Source: CBDDFS01 sp965227255
GTDB taxonomy: Bacteria > Bacteroidota > Bacteroidia > Flavobacteriales_E > Vicingaceae
Length of the DNA stretch: 64,000 nucleotides
Direction of reading: 5' to 3'
Assembly (NCBI GenBank): GCA_965227255.1
Contig: CBDDFS010000002.1
Span: 1,116,001 to 1,180,000, forward strand
Under the pieces are notes generated by a model that was not told the origin of the DNA, ran no database searches, and was given only the letters and a program-made list of their open reading frames with translations. Each line of letters starts with the position of its first letter. Within the stretch, counting starts at the first letter, position 1. The position numbers and the translations under genes are program-made. Shown here one piece after another: positions 1-8,652 of this stretch.

Positions 1-48
1 TGGCTGATGGTATGATCCATGATCTTTACAACAAGCACACAAAGAAGC

Positions 49-792
49 TTAAATAAATCCTCTCATACTGTAAACACAGTAACCAATCCATTCTTTAATG
101 ACTATTTGCCATCCGGCAAGTGCATAGGCAGATGGCACAATGAAAGTTTCAAGCGTATAATCGTCTTTATCCGTAAAATAATCAACCCGGAAATGATCAC
201 AATTAATGCCTTGTTTCTCGAAACAAGCTCTAGCCCTCCTCATATGAAAAGCACTGGTTACCAAAAGATATTTTCCTTTGAGGTCAAGCATTTTTGAAAG
301 GAACAATGCATTCTCATGGGTATTTCTTGAATCATTTTCAATTATGATGTCTTCTTTGGGAATTCCCAATTCTAACAGGAAAGAAGATACCCAGGCACTT
401 TCTTTTTCGTCTGGTTTCAGTAGAATGCCACTTCCACCGGAAAGGACAATCTTATCTGCAATGCCTTTCTTATAAACTTTCACCCCCTGAATCAGGCGAT
501 CGGAACTTTGATTGTATGAAACCATATTGTGACTCTCATTCCAAGAAGAATAGCCACCCAAAATAATAACGCCATCATAAGTTTCTGCAGTTTCTGTATT
601 CCTGCCTTCCCAAGCCGAAAGTACAATGTTGAATAATAAAGAATTGGAGAATACCAAAAACACAATAACCGATGATATGATCCACTTTTTGAAGTCAGCT
701 TTCTTTCTCCGGAAATAGGCCAGAATCAGAAGGATAATAATCCATGTCAATGGATAGGTCAAAAAGAGCAATATCTTGGATAAGGCAAACAA
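49..792 (-). CDS. DUF218 (YdcF/SanA/ElyC-like) membrane protein
   Basis: 247 residues. Two hydrophobic segments lie at about residues 8-26 and 37-58, followed by a DUF218 domain with the family signatures GVIILGG (about 75), LSGGSG (about 117), NDSRNTHENA (about 153) and VTSAFHMRRA (about 178). DUF218 proteins such as ElyC and SanA act in envelope polysaccharide or lipid-carrier homeostasis; their chemistry is poorly known. It is the last gene of a five-gene minus-strand operon, 19 bases after the SxtJ-like gene, so a role in the same glycan-modification cassette is inferred. Family assignment is firm, function is not. Bases 1-48 of the window hold nothing I can assign. Confidence 0.85.
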   Translation of the reverse strand: MFALSKILLFLTYPLTWIIILLILAYFRRKKADFKKWIISSVIVFLVFSNSLLFNIVLSAWEGRNTETAETYDGVIILGGYSSWNESHNMVSYNQSSDRLIQGVKVYKKGIADKIVLSGGSGILLKPDEKESAWVSSFLLELGIPKEDIIIENDSRNTHENALFLSKMLDLKGKYLLVTSAFHMRRARACFEKQGINCDHFRVDYFTDKDDYTLETFIVPSAYALAGWQIVIKEWIGYCVYSMRGFI

Positions 793-811
793 GATCTAAG
801 AGGGTAAATTA

Positions 812-1171
812 TTACCAGGGGTTTTCCAGGTCGGAGGGCTGAAAAGTGTGGTCCCGAATAACAAAAGAGGAACCTTTACCCGGCCATTTGATCAATAATG
901 GGTCTCTTTTGAAGATTTTTGAAAGAGTGGCAATTGGAATCAGTATGACATAGAACACAATGCTTAATAAGATTCGTGTATTGATCCAGCCAAGTACATG
1001 AGCTATTTTCCACCAAAGCCATAGTATGGCTTTTGAAGCCATTTCGGAAATCAGAAAGAGTGCACCCAGTGCAAGGGCAATGTAGCTCAGTACATCTGAG
1101 TCGAACAGGTAGGATAAGGCCAGAAAGCCGACCACAATTACCAATTGCGATTTTAAATCCTTGATTTCCAT
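812..1171 (-). CDS. SxtJ-like small membrane protein
   Basis: 119 residues with three to four hydrophobic segments (about 9-27, 31-45, 48-60 and 64-85) and a short soluble tail (WPGKGSSFVIRDHTF, ending LENPW). Size, topology and position next to a carbamoyltransferase and a DUF5989 protein match the SxtJ family, known from saxitoxin clusters and from many polysaccharide loci. Its molecular role is unknown; I infer a membrane partner of the carbamoyltransferase. The start codon abuts the stop of the upstream gene (TAGATG), which suggests translational coupling. The longer frame over the same bases at 876-1271 is a shadow. Confidence 0.75.
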   Translation of the reverse strand: MEIKDLKSQLVIVVGFLALSYLFDSDVLSYIALALGALFLISEMASKAILWLWWKIAHVLGWINTRILLSIVFYVILIPIATLSKIFKRDPLLIKWPGKGSSFVIRDHTFQPSDLENPW

Positions 1172-1321
1172 CTAGAACAGGGTGTAAATGAATGGGGCTA
1201 CTGCGGAAGAGCCACCCAGAACCAACAGAACGCCCAATAGTAGCAGAACGATAATGATGGGCAACAGCCAAAACTTTTTTCTTTCCATCAAAAACTTAAA
1301 GAGGTCTTTAAGAAATTCCAT
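1172..1321 (-). CDS. DUF5989 (SxtK-like) 49-residue membrane protein
   Basis: A short open frame read from the sequence: ATG at 1321 and stop TAG at 1172-1174, 49 codons. The product starts MEFLKDLFKFLMERKKFW, has one hydrophobic helix of about 20 residues, then LGGSSAVAPFIYTLF at the end. That pattern (basic FMxERKKFW start, one helix, GGSSxxAPFIYTLF end) is typical of DUF5989 proteins, which occur next to SxtI-type carbamoyltransferases. It starts 1 base after the SGNH gene stop and its stop touches the next ATG, so it fits exactly between two genes of the operon. No biochemical function is known. Confidence 0.85.
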   Translation of the reverse strand: MEFLKDLFKFLMERKKFWLLPIIIVLLLLGVLLVLGGSSAVAPFIYTLF

Positions 1322-1322
1322 T

Positions 1323-2447
1323 CTAATTGATTTTAATCTTTTCTGCTAATATTTCGGCCAGAACGCTGTCACCTCTGGCATTAAAATGTCCCTCCCCGGC
1401 GTAAATTTCTTCGTAATTACTGATCTTTTTGTCGAGGATTTCCCGCCCCGAATTTATGTAAAATATTCCTGAACTATCCAGCAGGGCTAGCAGTTCCTGG
1501 TAAGACCATTTCCCATTCTTTTCGAAGTATTCTAAGTCTTCACTAAAGGGAATGATATGAATAATTGGGATCTGATTTCTTTCTTTAGCAAGTTTTACAA
1601 AGTCGGACATGATCTTGTATGTCAATTGCAGAGATCCTGTGGAATGATCCTTTTTATAAAAAGGAGTGTGAACCGGTTCTCCTTTATACAAGGAATGAAA
1701 TTTTGTGTGAAAGATCAATGTTCTGATCAAACTCAAGGTAAAAGGGAATTTTAGCTTTACAGAGCCATATTCAGTATTAGGTAAATAATATTCATGTTCG
1801 AAATATTCCTCTGGCTTTTCCAGTAATAACGAGAATTCCTCGTAAGAAGGTTTTGGTAATTCAACTAAGTCAAGCTCGTTGTTATTAAGAATGTATCGGG
1901 GTTTCAGTCCCAATTTCTGACCTTCAACTGAAAATCTGGTACCCCAATGCTGATTCACATTTCTCATGATGTCGAAGACAAAATGGTTGAGTATGACGTA
2001 TTGGGCTGTATCCATTTCATTAAGATGATATCGCATAAAGGCCTGATCTGTGCCATATCCCGATACTCCGAAATTATTCACTCGTTGTCCGATCAAACCA
2101 GAAAGTTTATTGCACCAGGAATTTTTAGGTTTTGTGCGATTGCTGAAAGTGTAGGAATCACCATAGGCAGATATAACTGCCGGATTCTCCATCGGGTTTG
2201 GGAAGTTCGGTATTCTTCTTGATCCTATCTCATCTAGTTCTGAACATTGAACTTTGGCACAGTGCCAACCAAGGTCAGGATCTCTTTCATTCATGTAAGT
2301 ATCATATTCCTCCTGCGTAATGCTTTTCTCCGTAAATATCAAACCCCTCGGAAGGAAAAATACCTTGCACACATAATATGATACAAACTCCAGCGGCAGG
2401 GCCATCAGAGCAAATAAGATGACATAAAAAATGTACTTTCTTTTCAT
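1323..2447 (-). CDS. SGNH/GDSL-type hydrolase or acyltransferase
   Basis: 374 residues with one N-terminal hydrophobic segment (about 5-22) acting as signal anchor. The SGNH block I nucleophile motif is AYGDSYTFS (about residue 93), a block II-like NFGVSGYGTDQA follows (about 124), and a C-terminal GEGHFNARGD (about 352) supplies the catalytic His in an EGH context instead of the usual DxxH. This layout resembles AlgJ/AlgX-type envelope proteins and carbohydrate esterases, so it may add or remove acyl groups on a glycan. It starts 6 bases after the carbamoyltransferase stop and lies in the same operon. The substrate is unknown. Confidence 0.75.
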   Translation of the reverse strand: MKRKYIFYVILFALMALPLEFVSYYVCKVFFLPRGLIFTEKSITQEEYDTYMNERDPDLGWHCAKVQCSELDEIGSRRIPNFPNPMENPAVISAYGDSYTFSNRTKPKNSWCNKLSGLIGQRVNNFGVSGYGTDQAFMRYHLNEMDTAQYVILNHFVFDIMRNVNQHWGTRFSVEGQKLGLKPRYILNNNELDLVELPKPSYEEFSLLLEKPEEYFEHEYYLPNTEYGSVKLKFPFTLSLIRTLIFHTKFHSLYKGEPVHTPFYKKDHSTGSLQLTYKIMSDFVKLAKERNQIPIIHIIPFSEDLEYFEKNGKWSYQELLALLDSSGIFYINSGREILDKKISNYEEIYAGEGHFNARGDSVLAEILAEKIKIN

Positions 2448-2453
2448 GTGGAA

Positions 2454-4319
2454 CTAATCAAGAACGAATTCCTCCTTCCAGTGATCGGTATCTTCCCAAT
2501 CCTTTTGATCTGTTTTGGCAAACAAGAAATTCTCAATGACGAGATAATCCATTTCCGTTCTCATAAAGCAGCGATAGGCATCCTCAGGTGTATTGACGAT
2601 TGGTTCACCTCTGACATTAAAGCTCGTATTTACTACAAGGGGACATCCGGTTTCTTTGTTGAATGAAGAGATCAACTGATGATACGCAGGATTGGTATCC
2701 TTGTGAACAGTCTGTATACGGGCAGAATAATCTATATGAGTTATTGCAGGAATGTTGGATCTATTGAAATAGAGCTTGTCCTTAATAGAAAGTGAATCAT
2801 AGTTCTCAGGCTTCTCATTTTTGATATCGTCTTTCACTCCCTTCACCAATAACATATAAGGACTAATTCCATCCAGTTCAAAAACGTTTTTGCATTCTTC
2901 TGCTAGTACGGAAGGAGCAAATGGTCTGAAAGACTCCCTGTACTTGATCTTTAAATTGAGTTTCTTTTGCATTTCAGGATTCCTCGGGTCACCCAGTATG
3001 CTTCTGTTTCCCAGCGCCCTTGGGCCAAATTCCATTCTTCCTTGCATCCACCCAATGGCATTTCCTTCTGAAAGAAGTTTAGCCACTTTGTCCGTAAGTT
3101 GAGTAAAGTCTTCGTATGATTTGCAAGAGGCATCATACTTGCGGATTACTTTTTCAATCTCAGCATCTCCATATGATGGCCCAAGATAAGATCCACTCAT
3201 TCCATCCATCGCAGTAGTTGAAATATCCCTTCCTTTTTGTTGATGAATATGATAAACAGCCAGAGCTGCTCCAGGGGCTCCACCAGCATCACCAGCCGCT
3301 GGTTGAATGAATATGTCTTTAAAGATTCCTGACTCGACAAGTTTTCCGTTAGCAACGCAATTCAGCGCTACGCCTCCGGCCAAACAGAGGTATTTTGATG
3401 AAGTCAGTCTTTTGGCCTCACGGGCCATGGCAAGAACTATCTCCTCAGTCACAATTTGAATGGCGATGGCCATGTCGCAGTGAATCTGTTTCAGTTCATC
3501 TTCTGGTTTTCTGCGTGTGATCCCGAATAACTTATGCCATTTTTTATCGTGAACCATACGTAAGCCCGTGGCATAGTTGAAATATTTCTGATTTAAGCGA
3601 ATAGAACCATCTTCTTCTATAGAAATCAGTTCTTTTTTTATGATGTCGATAAATCGTTTTGTGTCATCAGATTCTCTATTCCCATAAGGAGCTAGTCCCA
3701 TTAATTTATACTCACCTGAGTTAACACGAAAGCCAAGAAAATAAGTGAAGGCGGAATAAAGTAAACCAAGACTATGCGGAAAGCGCATTTCCCTTAAAAT
3801 CTTGATCTCATTTCCATTTCCGTGACAAATGGAAGCTGTGGCCCATTCACCTACACCGTCTAATGTAAGGATAGCCGCATCCTCATAAGGTGAAGGGTAG
3901 AATGCACTGGCAGAATGAGAAAGGTGATGTTCCGGAAAAAATAACTTTAATGATTTGCTATCATAGTCCATGATAGAAGAGAGTTCATCTTTGATCAGCT
4001 TTTTCAGAAATAACTTTTCTTTCAACCATACGGGGATTGCCTTGATAAAAGATGTCAATCCAAGGGGAGAGAAAGCATAATAAGTCTCAAGAAGTCTTTC
4101 GAATTTCAAAAGAGGTTTGTCGTAGAATGCAATACCATCAAGATCATCGATACTACAGCCACCAAAATCAAGACAGTATTTAACGGCATTTGTAGGGAAG
4201 GAGGCGTCGTGTTTTTTACGTGTAAATCTTTCCTCCTGTGCAGCCGCCACAATTTTTCCGTCAACAATCAGCGATGCGGCTGAATCATGGTAGAAGGCGG
4301 AAATCCCCAGTATTTTCAT
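2454..4319 (-). CDS. NodU/CmcH/SxtI-type O-carbamoyltransferase
   Basis: 621 residues. I place the start at the internal Met of MKILGISAFYHDSAAS because family members begin exactly there; the frame extends 10 codons upstream. The N-terminal Kae1-like domain carries HHLSHSASAFYPSP and LTLDGVGEWATAS (metal and nucleotide site) and LAGGVALNC (about 320). The C-terminal domain begins near residue 375 and contains MEFGPRALGNRSIL and SFRPFAPSVL. The family makes carbamoyl-AMP from carbamoyl phosphate and ATP and transfers the carbamoyl group to a hydroxyl of a sugar, antibiotic or toxin. It is the first gene of the cassette, so carbamoylation of a surface glycan is the likely role; the acceptor is not identifiable. 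Confidence 0.9.
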   Translation of the reverse strand: MKILGISAFYHDSAASLIVDGKIVAAAQEERFTRKKHDASFPTNAVKYCLDFGGCSIDDLDGIAFYDKPLLKFERLLETYYAFSPLGLTSFIKAIPVWLKEKLFLKKLIKDELSSIMDYDSKSLKLFFPEHHLSHSASAFYPSPYEDAAILTLDGVGEWATASICHGNGNEIKILREMRFPHSLGLLYSAFTYFLGFRVNSGEYKLMGLAPYGNRESDDTKRFIDIIKKELISIEEDGSIRLNQKYFNYATGLRMVHDKKWHKLFGITRRKPEDELKQIHCDMAIAIQIVTEEIVLAMAREAKRLTSSKYLCLAGGVALNCVANGKLVESGIFKDIFIQPAAGDAGGAPGAALAVYHIHQQKGRDISTTAMDGMSGSYLGPSYGDAEIEKVIRKYDASCKSYEDFTQLTDKVAKLLSEGNAIGWMQGRMEFGPRALGNRSILGDPRNPEMQKKLNLKIKYRESFRPFAPSVLAEECKNVFELDGISPYMLLVKGVKDDIKNEKPENYDSLSIKDKLYFNRSNIPAITHIDYSARIQTVHKDTNPAYHQLISSFNKETGCPLVVNTSFNVRGEPIVNTPEDAYRCFMRTEMDYLVIENFLFAKTDQKDWEDTDHWKEEFVLD

Positions 4320-4336
4320 ATAGAATTTAAAAATAG

Positions 4337-4344
4337 CAATAGTA
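4337..4344 (-). promoter_or_regulatory. Candidate -7 element for the carbamoyltransferase operon
   Basis: On the minus strand this reads TACTATTG, one mismatch from TAnnTTTG, with a TTG 16 bases upstream. It lies 18 bases before the chosen start and inside the 121-base divergent gap to icmF. Weak evidence. Confidence 0.3.
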
Positions 4345-4413
4345 AGCACTTTCTGATTTACAAGCTATCATTTGATGAATTTTGAATTGTATCGATCTAA
4401 GCTCTGTATTTCG

Positions 4414-4421
4414 TAATTTTG
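4414..4421 (+). promoter_or_regulatory. Candidate -7 element for icmF
   Basis: TAATTTTG matches the Bacteroidota TAnnTTTG -7 consensus exactly and ends 19 bases before the icmF ATG. The nearest upstream TTG is 24 bases away, a little longer than the usual spacing. Confidence 0.45.
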
Positions 4422-4440
4422 CAGACCCCAATTACATTTT

Positions 4441-7400
4441 ATGGAAAAGATCGCTCCTTACAAGCCGAAGAATAAAATTCGTATCGTCACTGCTGCCAGT
4501 TTATTCGATGGACACGATGCTGCCATTAACATCATGCGTCGGATTATCCAAAGTACAGGTGTAGAGGTGATTCACCTCGGTCATGATCGAAGTGTTGAAG
4601 AAGTGGTGGATTGCGCAATCCAGGAAGACGCGAATGCTATTGCCATGACCTCGTATCAGGGAGGACACAATGAGTACTTCAAATACATGAAAGACCTTTT
4701 GGATGAAAAAGGAGCAGGTCATATTAAAATATTTGGCGGTGGGGGTGGTGTAATTCTTCCTCATGAAATTGAAGAATTACATAATTATGGAATTACCAGG
4801 ATTTATTCTCCTGATGATGGAAGAGCCATGGGTTTGCAGGGAATGATCAACGACATGATCCAGAAATGTGATTTCCCCACAGGTAAAGATTTAAACGGTG
4901 AGGTGGAAAGACTTTCTAAGAATGATGTGAATTCCATAGCGAAGCTGATTTCAGCAGCCGAAAACTTTCCCAAAGAGGCTGAAAAAGATTTTAAAGTAAT
5001 CCACGACAAGGCAAGCACGTCAACTACGCCGGTATTGGGTATTACCGGAACAGGTGGAGCCGGTAAATCATCTCTGGTTGATGAATTGGTTCGAAGATTC
5101 CTGTATGACTTTGAAGATAAGAAAGTGGCAATCGTTTCTGTTGATCCATCAAAGAGAAAGACCGGTGGAGCATTGCTTGGTGATAGAATTCGGATGAATT
5201 CTATACGAAACAACCGAGTATATATGCGCTCTTTGGCGACACGTCAGTCCAATCTTGCCCTTTCAGTTCATGTAAATGAAGCCCTTCAGGTTTTGAAAGC
5301 CGCTGATTTCGACTTGATCATTCTTGAAACTTCGGGAATAGGTCAGTCTGATACGGAAATCATCGAACACAGCGATGTAAGTCTTTACGTAATGACACCG
5401 GAGTATGGTGCTGCAACTCAGCTCGAGAAAATCGACATGCTTGACTTTGCTGACATCATTGCCATCAACAAATTCGACAAAAGAGGAGCACTGGATGCCA
5501 TTCGAGATGTCAAAAAACAATACAAAAGGAATCATCAGTTATTTGAAGTTCTCGATGAGGACATTCCGGTATTCGGAACCATTGCATCTCAGTTCAATGA
5601 TCCTGGAATGAACAATTTGTTCCGTTCCATCATGAAGGAGATTTCGGAAAAGACTGATTCGGATCTATTATCAAATCTACCGGAAGAAAAAGAAGAATCT
5701 GAGAAGATCTATATCATTCCACCCAACAGAACGAGATACCTTTCAGAGATCGCAGAGAATAACCGTTCCTATGATAAGTGGGTAGAAAGTCAATCAGCTG
5801 TTGCTCAGAATCTGTTTGCCTTGCAGAAGTCGATTGACCTGTTAAGAGAACAGAATGCAGATAAGGCACTCATTGATGGAATGCAAAAGCAATACGAGGG
5901 TTGTCTCATGGACTTCGATCCAAGAAATAAGGTAATTCTTGAGAAATGGGATGAGAAAAAGAAAAAATACAGCGATGAGGTCTTTAAGTTCAAGGTAAGG
6001 GATAAGGAATTATCTATACAGACCCACACTGAAAGTCTCTCTCACAGTCAAATCCCTAAGGTCGCCTTGCCTAAGTATGAGGCATGGGGTGATGTATTGA
6101 AATGGAATTTACAGGAAAATGTTCCGGGTGAATTTCCCTTTACTTCAGGTTTATTCCCTTTCAAAAGGGAAGGAGAAGATCCCACCAGGATGTTTGCTGG
6201 TGAGGGTGGACCTGAGAGAACGAACAGAAGGTTTCACTATGTTTCAATTGACATGCCTGCCAAGAGACTTTCAACGGCATTTGATTCGGTTACGCTTTAT
6301 GGGAATGATCCTGATCTGAGGCCTGATATATACGGCAAAATTGGAAATGCCGGTGTATCTATATGCTGTTTGAATGATGCCAAAAAACTTTATAGCGGCT
6401 TCGACCTGGCAGATCCGAAGACATCGGTCAGTATGACTATTAACGGACCTGCTCCAATTCTTCTCGGATTCTTTATGAATGCGGCTATTGATCAGCAGTG
6501 CGAGAGATACATAATTGAAAATGGCCTTGAAAAGGAAGTTTCCAAAAAGATAGAGGAATATTTCAAAAAGAAGGGAGTTAAGAAACCGGAATATCAGGGT
6601 GATTTACCTGAGGGTAATGACGGTCTGGGTCTTATGCTTCTTGGAATAACTGGAGATAAAGTATTACCTGAAGAAGTTTATAACAAGATAAAAGCCGACA
6701 CCCTCAATAAGGTGCGCGGTACAGTGCAGGCCGATATTCTTAAAGAAGATCAGGCTCAGAATACTTGTATTTTCTCGACCGAATTTGCTCTTCGCCTGAT
6801 GGGTGATGTTCAGGAGTATTTCATCGCCAAGAAAGTGCGAAACTTCTACAGCGTATCCATTTCCGGATATCATATAGCAGAGGCCGGTGCCAATCCGATC
6901 ACTCAGTTAGCACTTACATTGAGTAATGGCTTCACCTATGTAGAGTACTACCTGAGCAGGGGAATGGATATCAATGAATTTGGACCAAACCTTTCCTTTT
7001 TCTTCAGCAATGGAATCGATCCCGAATACGCGGTCATCGGTAGAGTTGCGAGAAGAATTTGGGCTAAGGCCATGAAGAATAAGTATGGTGCCGACGAAAG
7101 AGCTCAGAAGCTCAAGTATCATATTCAGACTTCAGGAAGATCGCTTCATGCACAAGAGATCGATTTCAACGATATTCGAACAACACTTCAGGCTCTTTAT
7201 GCCATTTATGACAACTGTAATTCTCTTCATACCAATGCTTATGATGAGGCCATCACAACGCCAACCGAAGAGTCGGTTCGAAGAGCCATGGCCATTCAGT
7301 TGATCATAAACAAGGAACTGGGACTAGCCAAAAATGAGAATCCATTGCAAGGCTCATTCATAATTGAAGAATTGACAGACCTTGTTGAAGAGGCAGTGCT

Positions 7401-7815
7401 TGTTGAATTTGAAAGGATTAATGAGAGAGGAGGGGTACTTGGTGCTATGGAAACCATGTATCAGAGAAGTAAGATTCAGGAAGAAAGTTTGCATTATGAG
7501 TCATTGAAGCATTCGGGAGAATATCCCATCATAGGGGTTAATACATTCCTGAGTTCTAAAGGATCCCCAACCATACTTCCGGATGAGGTTATTCGAGCTA
7601 CAGAGGAAGAGAAGCAATATCAGATCAAGATGCTCGGTGAGCTTCAGGACAGGAATCGCGATGAAGCCAACAAAATGCTAAAGGAAATTCAGGAAGCGGC
7701 CGTGAACAATGAAAACGTGTTTGAACATTTGATGGAAGCCTGTAAGGTATGTTCACTTGGTCAGATTACAAACGCTTTGTTTGAGGTTGGAGGACAGTAT
7801 AGGAGAAATATGTAG
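4441..7815 (+). CDS. icmF: Fused isobutyryl-CoA mutase IcmF
   Basis: 1124 residues in the IcmF order. Residues about 12-135 form the cobalamin-binding domain with base-off ligand His25 in DGHDAA, then SYQGGH and GGGGGVI. Residues about 195-410 form a MeaB-like G-protein chaperone with P-loop GTGGAGKSS (about 204) and NKFDKRG. After a linker, residues about 548-1124 form the mutase TIM barrel (PFKREGEDPTRMFAGEGGP, HIQTSGRSLHAQE). IcmF interconverts isobutyryl-CoA and n-butyryl-CoA with adenosylcobalamin; the G domain loads and protects the cofactor. The PFKREGEDPTRMFAGEG block and the fused layout separate it from methylmalonyl-CoA mutase. The last residue of the DxHxxG motif is Ala, as I recall for IcmF proteins. 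It is monocistronic and divergent from the carbamoylation cassette. Confidence 0.95.
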   Translation: MEKIAPYKPKNKIRIVTAASLFDGHDAAINIMRRIIQSTGVEVIHLGHDRSVEEVVDCAIQEDANAIAMTSYQGGHNEYFKYMKDLLDEKGAGHIKIFGGGGGVILPHEIEELHNYGITRIYSPDDGRAMGLQGMINDMIQKCDFPTGKDLNGEVERLSKNDVNSIAKLISAAENFPKEAEKDFKVIHDKASTSTTPVLGITGTGGAGKSSLVDELVRRFLYDFEDKKVAIVSVDPSKRKTGGALLGDRIRMNSIRNNRVYMRSLATRQSNLALSVHVNEALQVLKAADFDLIILETSGIGQSDTEIIEHSDVSLYVMTPEYGAATQLEKIDMLDFADIIAINKFDKRGALDAIRDVKKQYKRNHQLFEVLDEDIPVFGTIASQFNDPGMNNLFRSIMKEISEKTDSDLLSNLPEEKEESEKIYIIPPNRTRYLSEIAENNRSYDKWVESQSAVAQNLFALQKSIDLLREQNADKALIDGMQKQYEGCLMDFDPRNKVILEKWDEKKKKYSDEVFKFKVRDKELSIQTHTESLSHSQIPKVALPKYEAWGDVLKWNLQENVPGEFPFTSGLFPFKREGEDPTRMFAGEGGPERTNRRFHYVSIDMPAKRLSTAFDSVTLYGNDPDLRPDIYGKIGNAGVSICCLNDAKKLYSGFDLADPKTSVSMTINGPAPILLGFFMNAAIDQQCERYIIENGLEKEVSKKIEEYFKKKGVKKPEYQGDLPEGNDGLGLMLLGITGDKVLPEEVYNKIKADTLNKVRGTVQADILKEDQAQNTCIFSTEFALRLMGDVQEYFIAKKVRNFYSVSISGYHIAEAGANPITQLALTLSNGFTYVEYYLSRGMDINEFGPNLSFFFSNGIDPEYAVIGRVARRIWAKAMKNKYGADERAQKLKYHIQTSGRSLHAQEIDFNDIRTTLQALYAIYDNCNSLHTNAYDEAITTPTEESVRRAMAIQLIINKELGLAKNENPLQGSFIIEELTDLVEEAVLVEFERINERGGVLGAMETMYQRSKIQEESLHYESLKHSGEYPIIGVNTFLSSKGSPTILPDEVIRATEEEKQYQIKMLGELQDRNRDEANKMLKEIQEAAVNNENVFEHLMEACKVCSLGQITNALFEVGGQYRRNM

Positions 7816-7890
7816 ATTCCAGATTCCCCGCCCGAACGTGCCGTTCGGAACGGGCGGGCAGATTCCAGACCTGCCTGCCGGCAGGCAGGT
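7815..7890. repeat. GATTCC heptamers with two GC-rich palindromes after icmF
   Basis: The heptamer GATTCCA/C occurs at 7815-7821, 7822-7828 and 7861-7867; the first begins on the last base of the icmF stop codon. Between them is an imperfect inverted repeat (arms 7827-7838 and 7842-7858, the right arm with a 5-base bulge), and at 7869-7890 a perfect 22-base palindrome built from CCTG and GCCGGC. The gap lies between convergent genes, so the hairpins could end transcription from both sides, but no T run follows. The same heptamer recurs at 44848-44882. Confidence 0.8.
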
Positions 7891-7910
7891 TCCTGATTTC
7901 AGATTTTGAT

Positions 7911-8570
7911 CTAATTCTTTTGAAATTCGGTTAATTCAATCCATTCAGGTGTAAAATACCCAGAGGTATGGTACTTGACCAAACCCACTCCTTGCTTGTA
8001 GTAGAACTCACCTTCAGGCATGTAAACTCTGTTTTTTAGAACAAACTGTTTGATTAAAAGGCAGTCGAAATAGGTACAACTGTCAGTAATGACCTTTTCA
8101 TACATGGAATAGATCTTTCTTTTCCTGATTTCATTGATGTCCATAAACCATTCATCACCAACAACAGGATTATTCTTGATCAAAAGATCTTCTACCGTAT
8201 TTTCATCTTTTGGATATCCATGTTGGAATATTTCACCGGCTGAATTCTCATAAATGACATAATGCTCTTCATGTTTAACCGGGACCGGAAATGACCCTCC
8301 TCCTGTTTCGAACCATGATCTTGTGATGATATACCTCCATTCTTCAGATTCGAATACAGAATCTTTAATATCAAATGCCTCTTGGTTTCCAGATTGATAC
8401 TCCCAGTGAAGACCTTTTAGTATAGGAATATAGCTTGAGTTTTTCAAACCATCACACAAAGGATCTCGTTCTATGGTTATAATCTTCTGTCCTACTTCAG
8501 GTTCTTCCTTTTCACAAGAAAAAAAACAGATTGAACTGATTATCAGAGATATGGAAATGAGCTTTTTCAC
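7911..8570 (-). CDS. Predicted lipoprotein, unknown function
   Basis: 219 residues with a lipoprotein signal: MKK start, a hydrophobic stretch, then a lipobox ending FFSC at about residue 19, followed by an acidic linker (EKEEPEVG). The mature part has no motif I recognise; it contains WEYQSGNQEAF, KNNPVVGDEWF and YYKQGVGLVKYH, a pattern common in Bacteroidota lipoproteins of unknown role that form small beta-rich domains. It is convergent with icmF and lies after the rpoD terminator on the same strand, so it probably has its own promoter. Confidence 0.7.
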   Translation of the reverse strand: MKKLISISLIISSICFFSCEKEEPEVGQKIITIERDPLCDGLKNSSYIPILKGLHWEYQSGNQEAFDIKDSVFESEEWRYIITRSWFETGGGSFPVPVKHEEHYVIYENSAGEIFQHGYPKDENTVEDLLIKNNPVVGDEWFMDINEIRKRKIYSMYEKVITDSCTYFDCLLIKQFVLKNRVYMPEGEFYYKQGVGLVKYHTSGYFTPEWIELTEFQKN

Positions 8571-8601
8571 TTCTCATTTTTGGCACATCCAATAAAGTTA
8601 A

Positions 8602-8628
8602 TAAAAAAAAGCCCCGTAATTCGGGGCT
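8602..8628 (-). terminator. Rho-independent terminator of rpoD
   Basis: On the minus strand a 7-base-pair stem (AGCCCCG and CGGGGCT, 5-base loop, 8610-8628) is followed directly by a run of eight T residues (8603-8610). It lies 25 bases past the rpoD stop codon. A textbook intrinsic terminator. Confidence 0.88.
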
Positions 8629-8652
8629 CTTCATATTTGAAATCTTTGGATA

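Noticed and set aside
876..1271. 131-residue minus-strand frame over the SxtJ and DUF5989 genes
   Set aside because: It is in another frame of two well-supported short genes, has no family motif and crosses their junction.
4803..5213. 136-residue minus-strand frame inside icmF
   Set aside because: Antisense to the G-domain; composition follows the opposite strand's codons.
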